Positions 53,385 through 60,408 of a stretch of DNA of 64,000 nt are shown in pieces; the first letter of the stretch is position 1, and every line of letters begins with the position of its first letter. This DNA comes from Anaerolineae bacterium (lineage in GTDB: Bacteria; Chloroflexota; Anaerolineae; Promineifilales; Promineifilaceae), in contig JAHDWK010000031.1 of the NCBI GenBank assembly GCA_023382655.1, positions 1-64,000 of the forward strand, given 5' to 3'. The position numbers and the translations under genes were made by a program. The notes beneath the pieces were generated by a model. It was not told the origin of the DNA, searched no databases, and worked only from the letters and a program-made list of their open reading frames with translations.

Positions 53385-53416
53385 GTGTCCGGTATGGCTC
53401 CAGCCACACCGGACAC
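53385..53416. terminator. Bipartite hairpin between micropeptide 2 and TPR-CHAT 2 (bidirectional)
   Basis: GTGTCCGGT (53385-53393) pairs with ACCGGACAC (53408-53416); after an A/C mismatch, TGGCT (53395-53399) pairs with AGCCA (53402-53406) around a CC loop. It lies between the two convergent stop codons, with the same 9-bp stem plus mismatch plus inner-stem design as at 40080-40111, though the sequence differs. Confidence 0.65.
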
Positions 53417-53419
53417 CTT

Positions 53420-56400
53420 TCAGGGCAGGCCAACACATTGCAAACTGCCCCATTGGGTAATGGGCCTGCCCACCTGGTAAAGTTCACGTTGTGTTTCCGC
53501 CAGCGCCCAGGCAGTGGCCGGCTTTGTTTTCAGGTGGGCATAAAAACGAGCCATGATTTCCGCCAGGTTGGCATCTGGAACAGGCCACAAACTACCTACT
53601 ACCTGTTGCGCGCCGGCGGCCAGACAGGCGATGGCCAGGCCAATCTGTTCATCCCCGTCCAACAGGCGGCTAAGGATACCGCTACAAGCGGACAATGTGA
53701 CTAACCGGGGTAAAGGAGCCAACTGGTAAACCTCGTCCAGCCATATGTCCCGGTCAAAAAGCGCCAGACTGCTTAACCGCCCGGTTAACTGGTCGGTGAA
53801 AGCATGGCTGGCAATGTGTAAAAAATCATAGTTGTTTAGTTTTTGGGCTTCCGCAAAGTGGAATAGCTTCACGGCCGTTGCGGCTTCGTCTTGAATGAGA
53901 TGCAAATTATCGCCAAACAACTGACGCAGGCTGCTAACTTCCTGCCGGGTTTGGGGCAGTGGTCTGTGTCGTTTTGGAAAATGGGATACAGCCAGAGCCA
54001 GCCCTTTGCGAATGGGTGATGGTGCCTGTTCAGACCGTTGCCACAGGCGCAAAAGAGTGCGCCAGGAGGGACTGATCACCGGCGTGCTGTGCAGCGCCAA
54101 TGGTTGTGCCGGCTGCCCGATATGCAGGGCGGCCCAAGGGATGCGGTGCAAGGTGCGGTGTGGTGAAATCAGAAGCGTGATAGGGAGGGTGAGTTGCTCC
54201 TGGATGAATTTGGGCAAAAGCCAGTCGCCTAAGGTCGTCAGGTGGTGTATGGGCCAGTTACGGCCGTGTCCCCCTTTACTGCACATGTCCAGGGCCAGAC
54301 GTACCGGGGGGGGAATTGTACTGAACCAGGTGCGGTTAAGCGTGGGCGTCAACACAACACCATAAAGACAGTCGCCTGTCAGGTAGTAGTTAAGCGCCAG
54401 CCAATGCTGCCCTAAAGCCAAATTGGCTTGCTGACGAAAGTGATCAACCGCAAAATAACCTGACGACCATCCAGTTGATGGTGTAGACGGCCGTCGTCTT
54501 TCCAGTTGCGCCACTTTCAGATCGTAGAGTTGTGCCTTTTGGATGAGTTGTTGGTGCCATTCCCGAATAGGGAACAGGCTGGCAGCAAGTTCAGATTCGC
54601 TGTCCGCTATTTTCTGCTGCAGCCAGCGAATTTCGGCAGCCAGTTCTGCTAATTCTGGCGTTTGCGGCTCATAATCTGCCGTGGTTGCCATCTGACGGTT
54701 CAGGAATTGGGCTTTGCTTTCTTCCAGGAAAAGCAACGTCTGCTGCTCAAATCCATTTTGCCCGGCAAACGTAACTGCCTGGTTCAGCATGGCGGATGGA
54801 TGACCAGGCAATGAACCATACAATGTTGGCTGCCAGATGCGCTGGCGGAGTCGGGCTAAGGCAGTAACAACTTCCTGATAATGCGCCAGGGCCGTACTCT
54901 GGTTGCCTTCCTCGGTAGCTATGGTGGCCAACAAGGCGTGCGCCTGCCAGGTAATAGTGGGGACGGCCGTCTGGTTGAGACCCAGCGCCTGTTGTATAGC
55001 AGCGCGCGCCGCTGGCTTATCCCCGATTTGCTGATAATAGTGGCTCAACGACACCAGGCAGGCTGCCTGCTCCAAAATGGCGCCCATTTCCTGAAAGTGA
55101 TGGATGGCTGTCTGAAGGTGGTTTCTGCCCTCCTCCCATTCTCCAGCCAGACACAATGCTTCACCCAATGCCCGCTGTGCCAGCGCACTGTGCAACTGTC
55201 TCCCCTGATTTTGCGATGTTGTCAGCGCATGGCGCAAAATCTCGACGGCTTGTTGCGGTTGCTGTTGTCTTAAAAGAATTTCCGCCCGATACGTAAAAAC
55301 AGCCTGAAAATTGGCCGGTTCCTGGGTACATTCGTAATAATCGGCAACGGGTTGTAAATGCTGATGGGCGAGATCGTTGCGGCCTAGCTCTAACCAGACT
55401 TTGGCTAATCGCAAATGGCATTCAGCCTGACGGCCGTTGTCTTCAAGCTGTTCAAATGCTACCAATGCCTTCTCCAGGTGATGGAGCGCCTGGTGGTAGT
55501 GATTTGCCTGGGTATAAGCATCTCCCTGATAAGCCGTCGCCATAGCTACCATGTAAGGCAGATTTAGCTGCTGATATTTTGTCTCTGCCTCCTGGAAATT
55601 TTGCACGGCCATCGCCCAGTCCCCTTGGAATAGAGATTGCGCGCCGCTTTCTACGGCCGTGTCTGCCTGTAAACCCAAAATGGGAAAACAGGCATATATT
55701 TCTTTGACCTGCGCCAACAGGCGCAGTGCTTCTGCCAGGCGTCCCATGTTGTTATACAGTTGTACCAGACCATTGAGACAGAGGGCCTGCCATAAGTCAA
55801 TCTCTGTTTCCGCAAAAGTGGTGGCGGCAGAGGCAAACAGTTGTTCAGCGAGCTGGTAATCACCACCCTGGTTCAACTCACAGTAGCCAAGTTGATAGGA
55901 GGCTCGAGCCTGATCCAATGGCGCTTCTAGCTGCCTGAAAAGCTGCCGGGCATTTTCCAGGTAGTGAATGGCTTCGGGATAACGCAGCTGGCGACGTAGG
56001 GCGCTGGCCCGGTGTAACCAACAGCGCGCCTGGTGCAGTGGATCCGGTTGCTGTTGGAAAACAAGCTCGCTTTGGCTAATGTGCGTTTCGGCGGTGGTAA
56101 ACTGTGCGGTCAGGATGTAGCCATAAGCCAGTGAGAGGCGGCAGTGGGGAGCCCAATGGGCCAGGTCGCCGCTCTCCAGTCGAGCCAATGCCTGTTCTAA
56201 GCAAGTGATAGCGGCCTGGAAGTTGTTGTGCAGCCAGGGTTCGGCATGTTGCTGCCAGTCGCAGGCGGCCAGCCAGCCTGGTTCGTCTAATTTGGTAAAA
56301 GCGGCGCGGGCGCGGGTGATGGCGGTTTCTACTAGCTGCGGCCGCACCCAGGCGTTGGCGGCGCGGGCCACGTGCCAGGCGGCCAAACCCTGAAGAAAGG

Positions 56401-56629
56401 GGTCAGGGGTGTGGGCGGTGGCGGCTTCGGCTACAGCCGTGACCGCCCAGCCATGTTTGGGCTGCGTCAGCGCCAGTTGGGCGGCGTGGTCGGCCAGGTG
56501 GTCTAGCAGGGAGCGGTCTACGGGGGGTAGTTGCGCGGTCAGATGGGGCAGGTTTTCTGGGGACAGACGGCCGTGAAAGAGCCGTTCTGCCTCTGCCAGG
56601 TAAGCCGCCGCGAAAGGTTGTTGTCCCAT
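53420..56629 (-). CDS. TPR-CHAT caspase-like protease (module 2)
   Basis: 1,069 residues, paralogue of the protein at 36825 along its whole length (shared patterns include DHLADHAAQLA / NYLAQQAENIA near the start and GWLAACDWQ-(H/R)-(H/N)-A near 165). TPR helices span about 110-600. The CHAT domain has His942 in HIASHAF and Cys982 in TLSACSG, then AAGAQQVVGSLWPV. The dyad is complete, so it should be active. The start is 12 nt beyond the stop of the partner gene, without a clear Shine-Dalgarno, as for the first copy. GC content is higher than in module 1, suggesting an old duplication or separate acquisition. It faces micropeptide 2. Confidence 0.9.
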   Translation of the reverse strand: MGQQPFAAAYLAEAERLFHGRLSPENLPHLTAQLPPVDRSLLDHLADHAAQLALTQPKHGWAVTAVAEAATAHTPDPFLQGLAAWHVARAANAWVRPQLVETAITRARAAFTKLDEPGWLAACDWQQHAEPWLHNNFQAAITCLEQALARLESGDLAHWAPHCRLSLAYGYILTAQFTTAETHISQSELVFQQQPDPLHQARCWLHRASALRRQLRYPEAIHYLENARQLFRQLEAPLDQARASYQLGYCELNQGGDYQLAEQLFASAATTFAETEIDLWQALCLNGLVQLYNNMGRLAEALRLLAQVKEIYACFPILGLQADTAVESGAQSLFQGDWAMAVQNFQEAETKYQQLNLPYMVAMATAYQGDAYTQANHYHQALHHLEKALVAFEQLEDNGRQAECHLRLAKVWLELGRNDLAHQHLQPVADYYECTQEPANFQAVFTYRAEILLRQQQPQQAVEILRHALTTSQNQGRQLHSALAQRALGEALCLAGEWEEGRNHLQTAIHHFQEMGAILEQAACLVSLSHYYQQIGDKPAARAAIQQALGLNQTAVPTITWQAHALLATIATEEGNQSTALAHYQEVVTALARLRQRIWQPTLYGSLPGHPSAMLNQAVTFAGQNGFEQQTLLFLEESKAQFLNRQMATTADYEPQTPELAELAAEIRWLQQKIADSESELAASLFPIREWHQQLIQKAQLYDLKVAQLERRRPSTPSTGWSSGYFAVDHFRQQANLALGQHWLALNYYLTGDCLYGVVLTPTLNRTWFSTIPPPVRLALDMCSKGGHGRNWPIHHLTTLGDWLLPKFIQEQLTLPITLLISPHRTLHRIPWAALHIGQPAQPLALHSTPVISPSWRTLLRLWQRSEQAPSPIRKGLALAVSHFPKRHRPLPQTRQEVSSLRQLFGDNLHLIQDEAATAVKLFHFAEAQKLNNYDFLHIASHAFTDQLTGRLSSLALFDRDIWLDEVYQLAPLPRLVTLSACSGILSRLLDGDEQIGLAIACLAAGAQQVVGSLWPVPDANLAEIMARFYAHLKTKPATAWALAETQRELYQVGRPITQWGSLQCVGLP

Positions 56630-56641
56630 GCGGCTATTGTA

Positions 56642-57460
56642 TCAGCTTTGTGGGGTTTCCAGCACCAGGCGTAAATCGGCGGCGCGCAGTTGTCCGGCTT
56701 CGTCCAGGATGTCATCCAGGCGCAGGGGGGGGAAGTGGGCATGGCCGTAGGCGTCGAGTACGGCCGTGTACGCATAACTGCCCCAATGCAGGCTGGCTTG
56801 CAGCGGTGGCAGCGGCGTTTCGGCGGCAGCCAGCAGTTGCAGGCGCAGCAGTTCCGGCTGTTCCACCGGCCGGATCGCTTCCAGCAGCGCTTCCACCGGT
56901 TGATCCGCTATCGTCACCTCATCGTGCAAGAGAATGATGCTTTCATCTTCCAGCAAGGGGATGGCGCGGCGGTAAACCAGGTCGGGCGTGGGGAAGAGAA
57001 GTTGTTGTAGCTGGTCAAAAAGCACCTGCCAGGCGATGCGCCAACGGCCGGTGGTGGATTGCACAATTTCCGGTTGGGGCGTGGGCGTCTTCTGCAGAAA
57101 GGCTAGCTCGTTGATGGTGGTGGGGGGGAGGGGCGGCGAGAGGTCACGGCCGTCTGCCTCCAACAGAGCCAGCGCCTCAATAAAGACCTGATACAGGGTG
57201 GGAGCAGCCATCATTCTGCCCCAAAATGTGGGGTAACGTTCGCTGATATCCACGCCCAACAGGGCATCATGCAATACCAATGAAAACATCTCCATGTCAC
57301 TTTCGTCAGTTTCTGGCGATGGCATCTGCCCGGCGACGAGGGTCAGTAACTGGTCAGCCAAGGCTGGCCATTGCCCCGGTTCCACGGCCTGCGACCGCAA
57401 CGCAGCCAATTTTTGCCTGATCCAACCGGGCACCGCTTCCTCGCTATCTGCTCTACTCAT
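56642..57460 (-). CDS. Unknown partner of the sigma factor (CHAT module 2)
   Basis: 272 residues, paralogue of the protein at 35965. Shared landmarks: W-I-R-QKLAALRSQ near 15, EPGQWPALADQLL near 32, LHDALLGVDISERYPTFW near 68, WRIAWQVLFDQL near 143 and a terminal LRLVLET. There is no TM segment or zinc site. The start overlaps the sigma stop by the same 8 nt (ATGAGTAG) as in module 1, so coupled synthesis is conserved. The most economical reading is a specific regulator of the paired sigma factor, possibly released by CHAT cleavage. I recognise no named family. Confidence 0.72.
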   Translation of the reverse strand: MSRADSEEAVPGWIRQKLAALRSQAVEPGQWPALADQLLTLVAGQMPSPETDESDMEMFSLVLHDALLGVDISERYPTFWGRMMAAPTLYQVFIEALALLEADGRDLSPPLPPTTINELAFLQKTPTPQPEIVQSTTGRWRIAWQVLFDQLQQLLFPTPDLVYRRAIPLLEDESIILLHDEVTIADQPVEALLEAIRPVEQPELLRLQLLAAAETPLPPLQASLHWGSYAYTAVLDAYGHAHFPPLRLDDILDEAGQLRAADLRLVLETPQS

Positions 57461-58238
57461 CTTTATCCTGCCAATCAGCCCAAATCTTTCTCAAGTTTTG
57501 CAGCGCGTCAAAATGCAGCTTGTGAATGGCGCTGCTGCTCCGGTTGAGCGCCGCCGCAATTTCGGGAAACGACATCTCCTCAAAATAGCGCATGAGAATA
57601 ATCTGTTTACGGGCGTCAGAGGTTAACTGGTCAACGGCCGCCAACAACGTATGCCGCAGTTCGACTGTATCTCCTGGGCCAGGGACGGATAACTGCGGCC
57701 ACATACCTTCCCAGGCATGCCAATCATCTATCTGGTGTGTATCTACGGCCGTTTCTGCATAGCGCCTGTGTAACTGCTTCAAGGTGACGGTTTGTAGCAA
57801 AACGTAAGCCCAGGGGTCAAAATCGGTATCATAGGGAAAGCGGGCGTTCAGAAGTTGGGCGGCCGCGGCGGCGGCACAATCGGCGGCCATTTCCTGCTTT
57901 TCATTGTGGGTAGGGGGGAATTTTTGGCGGCAAAGATAGTTGTAGGCCCACCGTTTGAGTTTGTCATACAAGGGCAGCCACAGGTCGGCGCGTCGCTCCT
58001 GCTGGATTTGCCAGAGATAGGGCTGCCACTTTTCATGGAATTCCACCACCCGCCAGACATACTCTTCCGGCCGACGATTTTCTGCATTGTCCAGAAAGTG
58101 CCGCGCGCGGCCCCGATCCAGGTTTGCCAGGATGATGGGGGTAATGCTGTGGGCGAAATCCTCCCCTTTCTGGATAGCTACTATTTGAATGGCCTGGTGC
58201 AGCGCCGCTGTCACTGCCTCTTCGTCCCAACTCATCAT
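57453..58238 (-). CDS. ECF-like RNA polymerase sigma factor (CHAT module 2)
   Basis: 261 residues, paralogue of the factor at 35199: both have an extra N-terminal helical region, then ARFPYD-x-x-FDPWA near 140 and a clear region 4 (LTSDARKQIILMRYFEEMSF, PEIAAALNRSSSAIHKLHFD). The start is ATG 58238 or 58235, without a strong Shine-Dalgarno. It is the first gene of the sigma-partner-CHAT operon. The two paralogues differ enough in region 4 that they probably read different -35 elements. Confidence 0.82.
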   Translation of the reverse strand: MMSWDEEAVTAALHQAIQIVAIQKGEDFAHSITPIILANLDRGRARHFLDNAENRRPEEYVWRVVEFHEKWQPYLWQIQQERRADLWLPLYDKLKRWAYNYLCRQKFPPTHNEKQEMAADCAAAAAAQLLNARFPYDTDFDPWAYVLLQTVTLKQLHRRYAETAVDTHQIDDWHAWEGMWPQLSVPGPGDTVELRHTLLAAVDQLTSDARKQIILMRYFEEMSFPEIAAALNRSSSAIHKLHFDALQNLRKIWADWQDKDE

Positions 58239-58640
58239 GGTCGCCTTTGCCGGTGCGTGTGATCTGATGGCAAAGATTATAGAGGATGCCGCTGCCCATG
58301 AAAAGAAGTCGAAACAGATGTAAGAAATGGTGCGCGGGGTAGGATAATAATGGGTAGTGGGAGGTAACGTGTGCCAGTAGTCAAAGTCACGGCCGTGTCC
58401 ACAATGGATGGGTACGGCCGTGACCCTTAACTTTGATGTACAGGTTAGATCATTACAATCACATGAACATTGTCACGTGAGCAAAAGCAGTTATTCCATT
58501 AAACTACTTTTTGCCAACAAAGTCATACCTTTCATCCAAATATAAGACTCCTGACTTTTACTCTTGAACTGGCGCTGTTCCTGATACCAGAAATCCAATG
58601 GATGACCGGTAGTACCGTGCATTGGTGTAGGAGGGTTATC
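58239..58640. other. 402-bp divergent intergenic region
   Basis: It separates the minus-strand sigma operon from the plus-strand zinc-ribbon locus. No gene is supported. It contains one strong inverted repeat (58386-58424) and an AT-rich stretch at about 58490-58560 that may hold plus-strand promoter elements, though I find no well-spaced -35/-10 pair. AGGAGGG at 58629-58635 belongs to the gene at 58641. Confidence 0.4.
58386..58424. repeat. 11-bp inverted repeat built from two ACGGCCGT copies
   Basis: GTCACGGCCGT (58386-58396) and ACGGCCGTGAC (58414-58424) form a perfect stem; the 17-nt loop contains a further TCCA-CAA-TGGA stem, and outer TCAAA/TTTGA arms extend it after a bulge. It is intergenic, like the pair at 28188-28219. 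It could act in RNA or as a cruciform. Confidence 0.65.
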
Positions 58641-59378
58641 GTGCCAAAACAATCTTCTCTTTTCCTCTATTTTTTGATAGCGGTGATGTTTGTCCTGGTT
58701 GGCTGCGGCGCGGATATTGACCGGCGCATCACGTTTTACCGCGATGAAGCCTGGAAAGCAGAGATGGAAATTGGTGTCCCTGGCGAGTTAGTAGCTATGC
58801 TCGGCAGCCTGGAGTCGTTTGAGGCGGATCTGGCCAGGCAGGTGGCCGGTTGGGAGGCAAAGGGGGCCGATGTTTCCTGGCATTCCAGTCGAAAGGACAC
58901 AACGCTCATATACACCTTCAACATTGAAGGCACAGGGCTAGCCTTGTTAGACGAAATCGTCTTTGACAATGACGCTTCCTTTAACGTGCAAGAGGTAGAC
59001 GGCCGTCGCCACATATCCTTCACCTACTTGGTTACTGGTGACTTGCTACAAGCAAACAATAACACCTTGACCTTGCACGGTGGGGACATTATTTCCAGCA
59101 ATGGGAATGAGTTGGATTCAGGCACGGTACAGTGGGTCAACGCCAGGGGGCAACTTCAAGCGGTCTTGACCGAAAAAAGTCGTTTTGGGGCCAGCACGTT
59201 TTTGATTGGTCTGATCCTGGTAGCTGGCGGGGGCGGTGCTGGCTGGTATTTCTGGCAGCAACGCAACCAGGTGCAAGCAAAAGAGCAACTGGCCCAGACC
59301 GCTTTCTGCGCCAATTGTGGCATGCCATTAACTGCCCAGGCAAAGTTTTGTCCCCATTGCGGTCACCAGCAGAGTTGA
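58641..59378 (+). CDS. Lipobox-type membrane protein with C-terminal zinc ribbon
   Basis: 245 residues from the GTG at 58641, chosen for AGGAGGG at 58629-58635; the longer frame from 58602 lacks a site. The N-terminus (LFLYFLIAVMFVLVGCGADI) is a signal with a lipobox-like LVGC, so it may be a lipoprotein. A middle domain of about 150 residues is beta-rich (LIYTFNIEGTGLALLDEIVF, ISFTYLVTGD). A TM helix (FLIGLILVAGGGGAGWYFW, about 190-210) is followed by a cytoplasmic zinc ribbon, CANCGMPLTAQAKFCPHCGH (C-x2-C...C-x2-C). With two ends in the membrane it would display the middle domain outside. It starts the plus-strand zinc-ribbon/HerA locus. Confidence 0.75.
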   Translation: MPKQSSLFLYFLIAVMFVLVGCGADIDRRITFYRDEAWKAEMEIGVPGELVAMLGSLESFEADLARQVAGWEAKGADVSWHSSRKDTTLIYTFNIEGTGLALLDEIVFDNDASFNVQEVDGRRHISFTYLVTGDLLQANNNTLTLHGGDIISSNGNELDSGTVQWVNARGQLQAVLTEKSRFGASTFLIGLILVAGGGGAGWYFWQQRNQVQAKEQLAQTAFCANCGMPLTAQAKFCPHCGHQQS

Positions 59379-59437
59379 TTGTTCATGTACTTAACTGTGG
59401 CCGGTTTCAAACCGTGCCACCTCAAGGAGGGTAGGTG

Positions 59438-60349
59438 ATGAATTGTCCCCAATGCGGTAAAGAAAACCCGGAGAGTTCCCGGTTTTGCCAGTTTTGCGGC
59501 GCGACCATGACGTCAGAAATAACCGGTACTCTGACGCAACCAGTAGCCAGAGCGCCACAGCCTCCACTGGCACCCCTATCTACCGCCCCTCCTCCAGGCA
59601 GCGGCACCGGGCAAATTGGTCAGGTGGGTGCCGGCGGTACGGCGGCCGTTAATATCTGGGGGCCATTTGCTCAATACGGCGGCCGCGGCCGTCACGTCTC
59701 CTGGCTGCTGGATGAACAGGGCACCAATGCGCAAAAGTTACACGGGGCAGTTACTGAACGCTTCCAGCAGCGGCAAATACCGGGTTCCCAGATGGAATGG
59801 AGCACGCTGGTGGCAAAAGGGCTTTTGGTGGAGCGTCGCCCGTTCTACTTTATTAAACGGGGCATTACCACAGTGGCTTTGTACATTGCCCAATTTGGCC
59901 GCGACCTTTACATCTCGCAGGTGACTTACGTGAAAGGGCCGTTTAGCAATGTACGGATCGCCATTTTGGCCCTGATGATTTTGTTTTTCCTCTACTACTC
60001 CACGTTTTACTCCGCCTCGCTGTTTGGCCGCTTGCTGGAGGTCAATCCGTTTAGCCGCACCTCAGCGTTTCCGTTTTTTTTATTGTGTATTGTTGGCCCG
60101 CTGGGTGGGTGTAACAGCGTACTCTTATTCTTTGCCGTGTTGTATAGCCTTTACAAATGGGTGACGGAGAGGGATTTTCTGGCGATTTTGCGGACGCCGC
60201 CCAACGAATTTCAACAAGATGACACGATTGCCCTGGAAAAGGCGGTTGAGGAAACCGTGCGCCAGGCATTAGACACAATCGGCATAGACACGGCTTTAAT
60301 GCCGCCAGCGGCGGAACAAAGCTTTGGCGGCAGGAGACGGTTGATTTAG
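59438..60349 (+). CDS. N-terminal zinc-ribbon membrane protein
   Basis: 303 residues from the ATG at 59438 (AAGGAGGG 7 nt upstream). The zinc ribbon CPQCGKENPESSRFCQFCGA is at residues 3-22, followed by a Pro-rich linker, a cytoplasmic domain of about 100 residues (WLLDEQGTNAQKLHGAVTER ... WSTLVAKGLLVERRPFYFI) and two hydrophobic segments near 176-195 and 215-240. The cytoplasmic domain continues after them (TIALEKAVEETVRQALDTIG). I recognise no named function. Zinc-ribbon/TM proteins of this kind are common in Chloroflexota and often tether cytoplasmic machinery to the membrane (family knowledge is weak). It is 59 nt downstream of the lipobox protein. Confidence 0.72.
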   Translation: MNCPQCGKENPESSRFCQFCGATMTSEITGTLTQPVARAPQPPLAPLSTAPPPGSGTGQIGQVGAGGTAAVNIWGPFAQYGGRGRHVSWLLDEQGTNAQKLHGAVTERFQQRQIPGSQMEWSTLVAKGLLVERRPFYFIKRGITTVALYIAQFGRDLYISQVTYVKGPFSNVRIAILALMILFFLYYSTFYSASLFGRLLEVNPFSRTSAFPFFLLCIVGPLGGCNSVLLFFAVLYSLYKWVTERDFLAILRTPPNEFQQDDTIALEKAVEETVRQALDTIGIDTALMPPAAEQSFGGRRRLI

Positions 60350-60408
60350 TTCTGGTAATCGGTTATTGGTAATCGGTTTACGGACTTCGGACCAGAAGAG
60401 GTTGGTAT

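Noticed and set aside
36825..56629. Type III-E CRISPR (Craspase) because of TPR-CHAT proteins
   Set aside because: No Cas7-11, no repeat array and no Cas1/Cas2; the partners are sigma factors instead.
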